Shown here: positions 12,801-22,898 of the stretch, piece after piece | Layout: the number at the start of each line of letters is the position of its first letter | Position numbering within the stretch: position 1 is the first letter of the stretch | DNA from: Elymus sibiricus | Taxonomy: Eukaryota > Streptophyta > Magnoliopsida > Poales > Poaceae | Reading direction: 5' to 3' | DNA length: 64,000 nt | NCBI GenBank assembly: GCA_039707655.1 | Contig: CM077664.1 | Span: 197,092,195 to 197,156,194 of the forward strand | Made by a program: the position numbers and the translations under genes | Notes under the pieces: model-generated | Told to the model about the DNA's origin: nothing | What the model saw: the letters and a program-made list of their open reading frames with translations, nothing else | The model's database searches: none

Positions 12801-13865
12801 TACTGGCCGAGGAGGTTGAAGCCGATGGTCGGTCAACAAAGTTTTGTACAATGCGGATCCGAGCATTAATGATGTAAAGTACTTGGATACGTAGAATCAT
12901 TACACATAAATTGTGATTAAAGTCAATTTACCTCGGATATCGATCCTTAATTCGGCCACCCTTGCCCAAATTAAGGCTCGGGGGCTACTGGGCTTCACGC
13001 TTCTCAAATTAAAAGCAACTAAAGAGGTACATCGATCCCCTAATCTGGTGTTCCCACCCGACCAGTGGCTCGGGGGCTACTACATTTGACGATTCAATGC
13101 AGGGAAATTAAAAGTGCAAAATAGTTTCCGAGGAGATTACGATCCTTAGGTTGGTCGGCCGCACCCAACCTAAGTCTCAAGGACTATGCACATCGTGTTT
13201 CCGTTCCTAAATATGCTGCCGAGCTAGGAGTTGATCCTCAGGCCGATTTTGCGAATCGACCTGAGTCTCAGGGGCTACTGGGATCAGCAGTTTCATGTTT
13301 TCCTTCAGGTGCATCTCGGATTTTAGGCCGACACATATCTCGGCAGAGAATAAATTGCACTAATCGAAAAAAATCCGCAAAAAATCAGCCCAAGACCGAG
13401 GTGGTGCGTCACCTCGGAAGCGGCCCGGCATAAAACTCGGATGCAAGTGACTGGCTCCATAGAGGGCATTTGTGGCATTCAGCTCGGCTGAACTCCTTCA
13501 ACTTTTTCAAGACCGAGGTAACCTATGACACCTCGGATGCAGACCGGCGTTGGAGCTCGGCTGCAGAAAGACACCTCAGATGGAGTCCGGCGTTGGAGCT
13601 CGGATGCAAAGAGGACACCGCCGCACTGGAAACACTTCGAACCCGAGGTGTGGCGTAAAAATAACAAGGCATTGATAAAGGGTGAGAACTTAAAGGACTC
13701 CTCAGATACCCGACGTATGAACTCTTTGGATACACCTCGGCGATCCTCAAGATCGGAGATGGGAAGATTTGTTGAACCAGTTTTCAAGACCGACGACCAA
13801 AGACGAAGAACAGTTCGGAAGAACCGAGGAGCGTCCCCAACTTGAAGACCTGTTCAGGGGGCTAC
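9817..13865 (+). other. Internal region of the non-autonomous LTR element, no coding recognised
   Basis: Rich in the words CTCGG, CCGAGG and GGGGGCTACT, which recur every few hundred bases (for example 12970-13080, 13260-13280, 13855). The 253-residue frame at 10543-11304 and the overlapping 119-residue frame are Ser/Arg/Pro/His-rich readings of this biased sequence, without any domain signature. I see no genuine gene here. Confidence 0.7.
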
Positions 13866-14285
13866 TGACGGTGTCCTGGACTAGGGGGTACTCACCCCAT
13901 CGTCTCCTGACCAGGTGGGTTGAGCCGAGGACCCCCATGGCGGTTCACTCATGGGCCACTTCGGGCAGCCCATGACGCATACAAGGAAGACTCCACAAGA
14001 CTTGGCGCACAAGACGAGGACTCTTCTAAACCCTAGGCCTCCGGTGCATATATAAACCGAGGCCAGGCTAGTCAATAGATCAACTCATATTCATTAGAAC
14101 AATCTCGTGGTAGATACATGTACTCTGTACTACACCCCATATGAATACAATCAAAAGCAGGACGTAGGGTATTATCTCTTCGAGAGAACCTGAACCTGGG
14201 TAAAATCCTGTGTCCATGTTACCATCGCTCCAAGACGCCGAGCTTAGGACCCCTACTACGAGATATGCCGGATTTAGAACCGACA
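13866..14285 (+). repeat. 3' LTR (420 bp) of the non-autonomous LTR retrotransposon
   Basis: Matches the 5' LTR over its full length, ends ...GATTTAGAACCGACA, and is followed by ATCGT, the right copy of the target duplication. Confidence 0.88.
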
Positions 14286-14859
14286 ATCGTCAAATGGGTC
14301 CTCCTCCTCCTCATCATTGTTAACAAATATAACAGAAACCTGGGTCTTCGTCCTCTTAAGGAGAAGCTGGTTATTCCACCCCCAATGAGACGATTATGGG
14401 CGATGAAACGATCCCATCCTTGTTCTCCCATCTGGGTCATTGTTGGTCCTTTCTCAAGCTCCATAGTGTAGGGGGCCCCAAGAGCCTCAAAGATCACAGT
14501 GTCTTTGGTAAGCTCATTGAATTCCAACCTCATATTGCATGGGACGATCTATGTAACAAAAAACAAAAACAAAAATACAAAATATATTAATGGTAAAAGC
14601 AATAAAAACAAAAGAAAAAAAATGTCATATCCTGTTAGAAAATAAAGTTTGTTACCGCTGAAGGAACAAAACACTGTCAAAAATAGATGCAGAACAACGA
14701 CCCAATTGTAAGGCTCCTGGCCCACCTTGACTTGCACATTTGACATGGTAGCATTTTTCTATTAGATAAGAAAGTACAATGGCTAATTAATATGTATCAA
14801 AAGAAATAGACTAGACTAAAAAAATCCAACACAAAAGCCTATAGCTATCATCAAATTCT

Positions 14860-15310
14860 ACCAAAAAACAATCGGATTCTACATTATAATTTTGGATTAT
14901 ACACAAAAGCAATCGGATTCTACAGTACTAAAATATCTACACAGAGCAAACCATGGAACTAAATTTCTACACTACTAAAACTTCTACACAAAGCAATCGG
15001 ATTGTACACTACTAAATTTTATACATAAAGCAATTGGATTCTATACACTACTAAAATTTCTACAAAAGGAATCAGATTCTAAACTACTACAATTTCTACA
15101 CAAAGCAATCCATGGAACTAAATTTCTACAAAAGCAATAGGATTCTACACTAGTACAATTTCTACACAAAGCAATCCATGGAACTAAATTTCTACACTAC
15201 CAAAATTTCTATACAAAACTAAGTATAAAATCGGATTCAAGACTTTTAAAATCAAATTCTACACGGAAACTAAAATTGAATTCTACACTACTAATTTCGG
15301 ATTCTACACT
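14860..15310 (-). repeat. Degenerate minisatellite, subterminal repeats of the CACTA-like element
   Basis: About ten imperfect copies of a roughly 35-40 bp unit built from AAGCAATCGGATTCTACACTACTAAAATTTCTACAC. Related copies occur on the other flank at 9010-9235. Confidence 0.75.
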
Positions 15311-15464
15311 ATTTAAATTATACACAATCCATGGATTATTCCATGGATTCCATGGCGGCCGCAGACGAGGAAGGTGCGAGGGGAGCCGAGGGAGAGGCGC
15401 GAGGGGAGGGGATGGAACCTGCGGCGGCGACGGGCGACGAGGACAGGAGGCAACGACGACTGGT

Positions 15465-15465
<1 letters not shown>

Positions 15466-15500
<35 letters not shown>
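15466..15500. repeat. (GA)n microsatellite
   Basis: About 17 GA units following CGACTGGTC and ending before TGAAAATGATAG. It creates the artificial Arg-Glu repeat in open frames of this area. Confidence 0.9.
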
Positions 15501-15504
<4 letters not shown>

Positions 15505-15793
15505 AATGATAGAGAGGCGAGATGTGGCTAGGTTTTTTGCGGAGTGTGAGGTAGTGAAAGTAGTGGACAAGTGCTGGCGTGGGCCTAACAGACCACACCA
15601 TAACAAAGTAGTGCCAAAAAAAAGCTCCAAAATAGAAGTGGCGTTCAAAACATTTCCAACGCCACCACTAAGGTCATAGTGATGGCGTACCAAATATGCT
15701 AACGCTATCACTATTTCAAAAATATAGTGCTAGCGTGGATTGGGAATGGCGCGCCACCAATTAAAGTTGTGGCTAGCCATTTCTCTACTAGTG

Positions 15794-17926
15794 CAATAAG
15801 AGCACAAATTCTATGCATACAATAGTGAAAGTGCAATAATGCCCTTAATTATATTTTGGTGTTGATGACAATATACATATAGGGACTAATCATGTTTGTT
15901 AAGTATATCACTGGTTTTAGTCCCCGTGGAAACATATGTGTGTGGATCATGGACCCACTTGATTTGATATTGCTCAAGAACGGACAAAGATGTGAAGCGT
16001 AGGCTTTTTGGTTTGTTCTTAAGTATAGGGATCCCACACTATTAAGAGGGGGTCATTGGGGTTCGTGAAAGATTTGCCCAAATGATGAGTGTTATTTTTA
16101 CGCTCATCAAACCTGAGTTTAAACCGGTTTATTTCATAAAGACCGATATATCCACGCCGATACTCATACAGTCATACCAATGACTAACAAATTCAAAGAA
16201 TTCCAAAAATCCTCTCACAATGTTGTTTCCATAGAAAATGGGCTATACATGGACTAAATCAAGTGCATACATGGAAAGAAGCAAATAGGAGGTAAGAAGG
16301 ATCAAGTGGGAGGGGCAGGAAACGTTACAGAGCACAAGACGACGTCTCGTATGAGCGCACACACTCGTACCCGTGCTCATACCAGGTGCCCACGGCACCG
16401 TGGCGTCCAACCCTCCAACTTTCATTAAAGGGCCAGCACCAGAATCGGATCAGAGCATTTGCTAGACCTCCATCTTCGTCGATAGTAGCATCCATGAACC
16501 CTAGCCGCCGCCATTTCCATCTCCATCTCCGTAGCCTCCACCATCAGCATCACTTCAGCATTCACCACCAATTTAGCCATACCTTGTAATCTCATATCGC
16601 ATCCGACAACCATTGTAAGACATATTATCAATAAGGCATTCATCTTGATGTGTACTTCAATGATTTCTTCTTGTGATCCGATTGCCATGTGTGAGTAATC
16701 TGTTAGGGTCATGGGTTGAGGCATAGCCTTACTCCTCTATGTATTTGTTGAAGGGATCGATGGAATGACTTTGAACTAACGTCTCGTATGTGTGAAATAA
16801 AATTGCTTCATAGTTGTCTCTTGTCTCTTTCCCGATCTTCGTCCTTGCAGGTACCCAAGATCACAAAGTTCGAGCCACGAGGAGACTAAGGACAGAGAGA
16901 CCGTGAAACGCTGTTCAAAACACTAGTGACAGAAAGGTTTAGTACGGTAGTGTGAATCCTATCTTTGGGGATACAAGAGATGTAGTCATTAAACGCCTAA
17001 TGCTTTTGTCTGATTCTATCTTAATTATCGAGGCAACCCCGTGCGACGAATAGGGCCTTCGGTTGGACAACTGACTCTTTGATGCATGACGCGCTCTGGT
17101 TAAGATATATTTTGGATACATCCCCCACTTCAATACGTCGCAAGCACATCTTGATGGGTGTCTTCCAGGGCACAAATTAATATCACAATGATCCCGTTCG
17201 CAAGTATATGGTTGTAAGAATGAAGTCCTCATACCCATGCCTATTTTTATTATAAGTATCCCTGTTGCAACTTGATTATGATCCGGTCTAAAAACTGGAA
17301 TTTAATACTCTTGCAAAAGCTTGTTAGAAGCCCTTGTCTTCGAGGTGCACATCCTCTCGTGGGTTCGATAACTCAGGGTCACCTATGGAGAAAATGGCGA
17401 GAATCCTTTTCGCTATCTGTTTACCAGATCACTAAAGGGACTCATCACCAAACTCAGTTCTTGTAAATATTCTCCACTCAGATCTTACACACGTGCCATG
17501 CACATCCACCTACAGAGTGCTGCTAGAAAAATATACACATCATACACATATAGGGCTGCTTTGAAATCACACTGGTTTTCACTGCTTCACCTGATGTCCA
17601 GTGTACTTACCGGATGTCTGGTCACTCATCCGGCACCGGATGTCCGGTATCCACCGGACGTTCGGTAAAACTATAGAGAACCAAAAACAACCAATATTAT
17701 CGGACTTCTAGTGATTGCAGGATGTCCGGTGGCTTACCATGCCACTGGATGTCCGGTATACCCACATAGAGCCAAAACCAACGGACTTCTCGTAACTATC
17801 GGACGTTTGTGTTCCTCGAGCTACCGGATGTCCGGTACACCTATATAGAAGAGTTTCAACTGATATTTGTTGGACTTCTGGTTCTCGCCGGACGTGCGGT
17901 GCTCTTTGAGCCACTGGATGTGAAGA
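15794..17926 (+). mobile_element. Probable Copia-type LTR fragment(s), including a CCGGATGTCCGGT palindrome cluster
   Basis: From about 15825 (TGAAAGTGCAATAATGCC...TTGGTGTTGATGACAATATACATATAGGGACTAATC) the sequence looks like the start of a Sirevirus-type LTR read rightwards. Between about 16160 and 17560 lies unclassified sequence without a credible gene. From 17590 to 17920 there are repeated ACCGGATGTCCGGT-type inverted repeats, comparable in place and size to the palindromes of the neighbouring intact LTR. The fragment stops abruptly at about 17922, where a primer-binding-site stub of the next element begins. Confidence 0.4.
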
Positions 17927-17946
17927 GACGAGGCTCTGATACCAAT
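17923..17946 (-). other. Orphan 24-bp stub with primer-binding site outside the 3' LTR
   Basis: The 24 bases from AAGAGACGAGG to ATACCAAT are identical to the bases directly inside the 5' LTR at 28846-28869, which contain the initiator-Met primer-binding site (TGGTATCAGAGCC on the minus strand). Here they lie on the outer side of the 3' LTR, where a target-site duplication should be. Left of the stub the sequence is unrelated. Confidence 0.85.
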
Positions 17947-19587
17947 TGAAAGGATCGATATGGTTGACTAGAGGGGGGGGGGTGAATAGGCAACTACCAA
18001 TTTTTAGCTTTTCTTTAACAAATTAGGGTTAGCAACAAAATAGGTTGTCTAGATATGCAACTAGGTGAGCAACCTATATGATGCTAACAATTACAACACA
18101 AGCAAGCAAAGGATACAATACAAGTATATCAAGCACAATGTAAAGGTAAGAGATAACCACAAGTGGAGCCGGTGAAGACGAGGGTGTGTTACCGAAGTTC
18201 CTTCCCTTTGAGAGGAAGTACGTCTCCGTTGGAGCGGTGTGGAGGCACAATGCTCCCCAAGAAGCCACTAAGGCCACCGTATTCTCCTCACGCCCTCACA
18301 CAATGCGAGGTGCCGTGATTCCACTAGTGGTGCCCTTGAAGGCGGCAACCGAATCTTTACAAACAAGGTTGGGGCAATCTCCACAACTTAATTGGAGGCT
18401 CCCAACACAACCACGGAGCTTCACCACAATGGAATGTGGCTCCGAGGTGACCTCAACCGTCTAGGGTGCTCAAACACCCAAGAGTAACAAGATCCGCAAG
18501 GGATTAGTGGGGGGGAATCAAATATCTCTTGGTGGAAGTGTAGATCGGGGCCCTCTCCTCCAAACCCTAGCAAATCAACAAGGTCTATTGGCTAGGGAGA
18601 GAGATCGGGCACTTTTGAGCTTTGGGGCAACAATGGAGCAAAGAGAGGAAAGAGGCAAGTCAACTTGGGGAAGAAGACCCTCTATTTATAAGTGGGGGAA
18701 ATCCAACCGCTATCTGCCCCCAGCCCGCACACAAGCGGTACTACCGCTTGGGCGGTAGTTCCCTACTGTCACACGCAGGCATAGACGCACAGGAGCGGTA
18801 GTGCCGCAACAAGCGGTACTACCGCTCAACTTCAGCGGTACAACCGCTAAGGATTGCGCAGGACAGAGGAAACAGAGGTAGTGGGGTAGCACTGGAACGG
18901 CAGTACCGCAACAAGCGGTACTACCGCTCCACTACCGCCCCACTACCGCTTAGGGAAAAATAACACCAGAAGAAAACACGATAGTGCAGCGGTAGTAGGG
19001 GGCGGTAGTACCGTGTCAAGCGGTACTACCGCTCTACTACCGCTTTACTACCGCTTAGCTGAAAACAATACCAGAGAGGTTTCTCCAAGCGGTAGTGGCA
19101 ACGGTAGTAGGGGCCGGTAGTACCGCACCAAGCGGTACTACCGCTCTACTACCGCTTAGCGGAAAACAGCACCAGAGGGGTTTCTCCAAGCGGTAGTGCT
19201 GCGGAAGACCACAGCGGCAGTACCGCTCTAAGCGGTACTACCGTGGTACCGAGCGGTACTACCGCTTGGGTGCATTCAAATTGCCCAAAGATAACAGAGG
19301 GATGCTCCAAGTTGCGGGAAGGTTATGTGGGTGCAAATGGGTTGTGTACGTGTTGATTCCACCCATACCTTCCAACGCGGACCCCCTCTTAATAGTACGG
19401 GTTTCCTACGACTCAAATCCACCGAAAAAGAAATCGTCGGAAAAACACCGTCTTCACTCTTTACCATCGAGGGGAACAAACCGTCTCGTGCCACCTAATG
19501 AAATCTGAAATGCTCAAAGCACACGGTTAGTCCGCAAACGCATTGTCATCAATCACCAAAACCATTAGAGAGAAATATGGCCTAACA
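17947..19587 (-). repeat. 3' LTR of the Sirevirus-like element, 1641 bp
   Basis: Preceded on its inner side by the polypurine tract AAAAAGGGGGAGAT (minus strand, 19588-19601), which identifies it as the 3' LTR. A TATA box (TATAAATAG) lies at 18682-18690 and palindromes at about 18730-19270. Over 99 percent identical to the 5' LTR by eye, apart from the indels. Confidence 0.92.
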
Positions 19588-19601
19588 ATCTCCCCCTTTT
19601 T
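19588..19601 (-). other. Polypurine tract next to the 3' LTR
   Basis: AAAAAGGGGGAGAT on the minus strand directly abuts the LTR terminus TGTTAGG and would prime plus-strand synthesis. Confidence 0.9.
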
Positions 19602-20130
19602 GGTGGATTGATGACAACACCCGATTTGCACAGGGGATATTTAAATAATACAATGCAAACCGAAACTCTACAAAATATAGACGGGCTCCCCCTAGATGTG
19701 TGCACTATTTAGATTTGCTTTTGGAATGCAAAGCACACACACATAGGATCAACACTCCCCCTATATTTTATAGACAAGGCAATACTTGCAACATACATAA
19801 TACGAACACTTAGCATAGATGCAAGTATGAGCATGAGAGCATGAAGATAAAAGGGCAACAACATAATCATAGCTCCACATACTAGGATAACGATATAATG
19901 ACATAATAAGATAGAATAGAGATAAGCGTATGTCTCACACCATACAAGCATAGTCTCCAAGTCTCACACGAAAGCAAATAAGATAAAAGAGTTCACAAGC
20001 GGGAAATCGAGGCAAATAAAACGAGCTTGTGACTCGGCAACCCATGCAAATCCCCGGTCCTACTCTCTCCCCCTTTGACATCGAGACGCCAAAAAGGCAA
20101 AGAGTGACTAAACAACCCGAGGTGGTAGCC
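19602..20130 (-). other. Non-coding element sequence between ORF3 and PPT
   Basis: About 530 bp without a convincing ORF. A second purine-rich tract (AGGGGGAGTGTTG, minus strand, about 19752-19764) could be an extra polypurine tract. Confidence 0.6.
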
Positions 20131-21609
20131 CTACTCCGCATCCTCGTCCATGGAGTCCTCGGTCCCATCCTCATCACTGCCAACCTCTGACTCCTCAACA
20201 ATCTCCTCATCACCCTGGCCCCTAGCAGCAGCAGACGGAGCAGAAGTGCCAGCATCATCCTCCGAGTCAGTCCACGTGCCGTGCTCAGAAATCCACCTAT
20301 CCTCAGGCGTGATGGTCTTCTCTGAACCGCTGGGAGCATCAATCTCCATCTTCCTCATCATCGCAATCTGACGGCGGCGATCAAGCTTCTCCTTAACATG
20401 AGCCTGGTACAAGCGGTGCTGAATGTCGGACTGGAAGCAGAACAACTTCTTGACCTTCCGCTTGAGCTTGGCAGCCCAAGATGGCTGCTCTGAAGGTGGA
20501 ATATACTCAGGTTCATCAGACTCTCCGGACTCAGCACCCGGAATCTCAACCTCAGGAACTGAACCCCAGTGCTCCTTCTGCCTCAGCTTGGTAATATCAT
20601 GAGAAGCCATAGGACCGGTCTCAAGCCTCTCCTCAGGAAATAGCCTGTGCCAAGTGTCCACAATTAGCTTGAAGATCATAGGAGCATAAATGGGAACCTT
20701 CCGGCCATAGGCTGCCGAGCGAAGCTCACTCCACATAACATGAGACACGTCCAGCACACAAGACTTGCCCTTCTCCTTCTGACACATGACCAACATATCA
20801 ACCAGGTACCCATGTACCATGTCAAAGTTTCCCACACGAGGGAAAAGAGTGTTCCTGAGAATGCGATGCATAATATCCAGAAACGGAATCAGCTCCTTAG
20901 TTTCTCCCTTGCCAGTCTTCCTGATGTGCATGTATCGGAGCAGCTTGTCCTTGTGGGACGGAGACGGATTCCTGTGGGGGCGAAGGCCAAGAGAGTTGTC
21001 CAGCCCCTCATCTCCGTAGCCCAGACTGTTCATGAAGGTCTTCCAGGTAGACTGCATCTGTCTACCATGAGTCATCCACGTGAGAGTCCTGTTATTATCA
21101 TTCCCAAAGTGCACTGTGGCAAAGAACCGCGCCACTAACTCAGGATCGAAGTCGTTGTTGAAGGTGATGATTTTGACGATGTCAAACTGCTCACAAAGCG
21201 CCAGAGCCTCACCAAAGTAAGCCATGTCAGTCTTCATGTGAGTAATGTCAATGGACTTAGTCTTGACAAACGTATTCTTCTTGCCCTTGATCACATCATG
21301 GTACACTGCAGCTTGATCTTTGTTCCAGAAAGGGCGTCTCACCAGAGCAGGGTCCTGAGGACGAGTGTAGGGATTGTGCCTACGGTAGGCCCAATACTCT
21401 TTGGCATTCATCTCTGACACTGACTTCGCCTGCTCCTTCTTCTTCTTGGCAACGGTCTTCTTGCTTGTCCTCCTGGCAGATGCTGGTGGAGCCTCTTCTT
21501 CTTCATCACTTGCATAACTGGCTGGCTGAAGATATCGAGTGCGACCACGCTTCGGATTCTTGCGACGAGCCACATGAGGACCGGAGCTACTACCACCTGA
21601 ACCAGACAC
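20131..21609 (-). CDS. Third ORF of the Sirevirus-like element (putative plant transposon protein domain)
   Basis: A 492-residue ORF between pol and the 3' LTR, the place where many Sireviruses carry an extra gene often called env-like. I see no signal peptide, membrane span or other envelope trait. Residues 15-70 are basic, with possible nuclear localisation signals (KRGRTR, KKTVAKKKK). Residues 90-345 match the layout of the domain called putative plant transposon protein (RFFATVHFGNDNNRTLTWM, then a Gly-Asp-Glu segment, then SVMW-type helices). The last 50 residues are strongly acidic. The ATG at 21609 is the first in frame, preceded by a 1.3-kb untranslated stretch with the palindromes of the LTR. 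Function is unknown. Confidence 0.75.
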   Translation of the reverse strand: MSGSGGSSSGPHVARRKNPKRGRTRYLQPASYASDEEEEAPPASARRTSKKTVAKKKKEQAKSVSEMNAKEYWAYRRHNPYTRPQDPALVRRPFWNKDQAAVYHDVIKGKKNTFVKTKSIDITHMKTDMAYFGEALALCEQFDIVKIITFNNDFDPELVARFFATVHFGNDNNRTLTWMTHGRQMQSTWKTFMNSLGYGDEGLDNSLGLRPHRNPSPSHKDKLLRYMHIRKTGKGETKELIPFLDIMHRILRNTLFPRVGNFDMVHGYLVDMLVMCQKEKGKSCVLDVSHVMWSELRSAAYGRKVPIYAPMIFKLIVDTWHRLFPEERLETGPMASHDITKLRQKEHWGSVPEVEIPGAESGESDEPEYIPPSEQPSWAAKLKRKVKKLFCFQSDIQHRLYQAHVKEKLDRRRQIAMMRKMEIDAPSGSEKTITPEDRWISEHGTWTDSEDDAGTSAPSAAARGQGDEEIVEESEVGSDEDGTEDSMDEDAE

Positions 21610-21699
21610 ACAAACACGAGGGAAAGCAGGTGAAAAAGATATGCATGAGCCAAGAAATAAGAGTGAGGGAGAGGAACCAGTTGTAACGATTCAGAAGAT

Positions 21700-22420
21700 G
21701 TGGATCTCAAACGGTAGTACCGCCCTGACAGCGGTAGTACCGCCTGGGAGACGAGCGGTAGTACCGCTGGCCAGTGGGCGGTAGTACCGCTTAAGCGGTA
21801 GTACCGTCCATGACCAAGCGGTAGTACCATGGTCTGCACAGGCGCACAGCCGTGCCAGATCCGGTAGTACCGGAGATCCAAAACTTCAAAATCGACACAA
21901 AAGGCACCTATCCTCCTATCTAGCAGTCAAACCTCGTCCTACTCATGCCACAATCTAGCCAAAGATTGATGTTTCACCACGCATTGCCCAAAAGCCTAGA
22001 TTCAAAAGATAGAACCATAGGAACAAGAAGCGGGGGCAATACCGGCGTCCATAGCACGAGGGAGTGGTGGGGATCGACTCCACCGGTCGGAATCGAGGAA
22101 GACGGCGTGGAAACGGCGTACCGGAGGCGGCCGCCGCGGCTTCTCTTCGCTGCAGAGAGAGAGAGGCGTGGGGAAGAAGAGATGAATGGGTATGGGGAAG
22201 TAACTTCCCCTGCCCCCACTTAACCCTTCCCGCAGCCCTCTAAGCGGTAGTACCGCTACGGAGAGCGGTAGTACCGCTTCGGCACTACAAACAGCAGGAG
22301 GCCGGTAGCGCCGCTCCCAGCGGTAGTACCGTGCGTAGTGGGCGGTAGTACCGCTTAAAGCGGTAGTACCGTCCAGACACAGCGGTAGTACCGCTTGCAG
22401 CTCAGAAAACAGCCATGGTC
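21700..22420 (-). promoter_or_regulatory. Internal palindrome clusters upstream of ORF3
   Basis: Two groups of the same CGGTAGTACCG palindromes found in the LTR occur at 21712-21860 and 22240-22395. Between them lies a CT-rich, leader-like sequence with GC-rich parts. On the minus strand, just below 22240, a segment ending TCTTCTTCCCC resembles the LTR sequence downstream of its own palindromes, though without a clear TATA box. It may be a second promoter or regulatory module. Confidence 0.5.
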
Positions 22421-22898
22421 AAAATTTGAAGTGGTGGCTTATGCAACTTATAAGAGGTTTGAGATGAGATGGGCTTGGGTTTGAGACTCGAAAACCAGCA
22501 AATGGGAAAGGTCACTCCAACGTTCAAAAGACAATAAAGCGGAGAGCAAACTTGGAGTGGACCAAAACACAACAAGACCAAAAAGACTAGAGAAAAAAGA
22601 AAGCAATAATAAAAAAACACAAGAGAGCCAAACCCTCCCAAAAGAGAGGGTCGGTGGCCGAAGCCACCTTTGTTTGAGTCGAATGGTTTGGCACCACGAA
22701 GATTTTAACCTTGGGCCCAAAACCAAAACTCATCTTTGAAGCACAATTACCATCATAAATGGCTAATGTGAAAGACTTTGATTAATTTATGCATAATGGG
22801 GGGAGGGAGAGTTCATTGAGAGAACAACACTCCCCCTATGTCCATGCCTACACCTAGAACAAGGTAAACATGATGAGTGCGGTGGGATGTGACGAGAA
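22421..22898 (-). other. Pol-ORF3 spacer, no gene recognised
   Basis: About 480 bp of non-coding element sequence between the end of pol and the palindromes. It contains a short A-rich tract at about 22590-22625 and a polypurine GGGGGGAGGGAGAG tract at 22799-22812. No credible ORF. Confidence 0.6.

Larger units (their letters stand above)
9397..14285 (+). mobile_element. Complete non-autonomous LTR retrotransposon (LARD-like), 4889 bp
   Basis: Two 420-bp LTRs (9397-9816 and 13866-14285) start TGACGGTGTCC and end GAACCGACA. Flanks are ATTGT on the left and ATCGT on the right, a 5-bp target duplication with one mismatch. The 4.05-kb interior has no gag, protease, integrase or RT; its longest open frames are low-complexity Ser/Arg/Pro-rich readings of CTCGG-rich sequence. 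A purine tract AGGGGGCTAC precedes the 3' LTR. By eye the LTRs differ at about 8 of 420 sites, suggesting insertion under a million years ago if the usual grass rate of 1.3e-8 applies. Strand was assigned from the purine tract. Confidence 0.85.
9254..14548 (-). pseudogene. Gene-fragment exon on the minus strand, split by an LTR retrotransposon
   Basis: The exon runs from an acceptor (TTGTTACATAG) at 14548 to 14286 and continues, after the inserted LTR element, from 9396 to a donor GTATGTTT at 9253. Removing the insert and one copy of the 5-bp target site leaves one continuous frame across the junction (...DPFDD then AVFSRRMRLSEDE...). The right part reads FNELTKDTVIFEALGAPY and then LIGGGITSFSLRG, after which a 1-bp loss shifts the frame. 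The layout of strands ending in a polar-aromatic segment faintly recalls plant B3 DNA-binding domains, but I do not recognise the gene. It is probably a host fragment captured by the CACTA element. Confidence 0.45.
9003..15793 (-). mobile_element. CACTA-like DNA transposon (right end seen), host of a gene fragment and an LTR element
   Basis: The right terminus at about 15776-15793 reads, on the minus strand, CACTAGTAGAGAAATGGC, the type of end seen in Triticeae CACTA transposons. Both flanks (9010-9235 and 14860-15310) carry degenerate repeats of a CGGATTCTACACTA...TTTCTACACAAAGCAAT motif, as expected for subterminal repeats. A spliced gene fragment lies between them on the minus strand. The left terminus is not seen and was probably lost or lies beyond the Helitron. 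Class assignment is by terminus and architecture only; no transposase is present. Confidence 0.55.

Noticed and set aside
18730..19270. Regularly repeated palindromes as a CRISPR-like array
   Set aside because: Units are only about 15 nt, spacers are irregular and themselves repetitive, the context is a plant LTR, and no cas-like genes exist.
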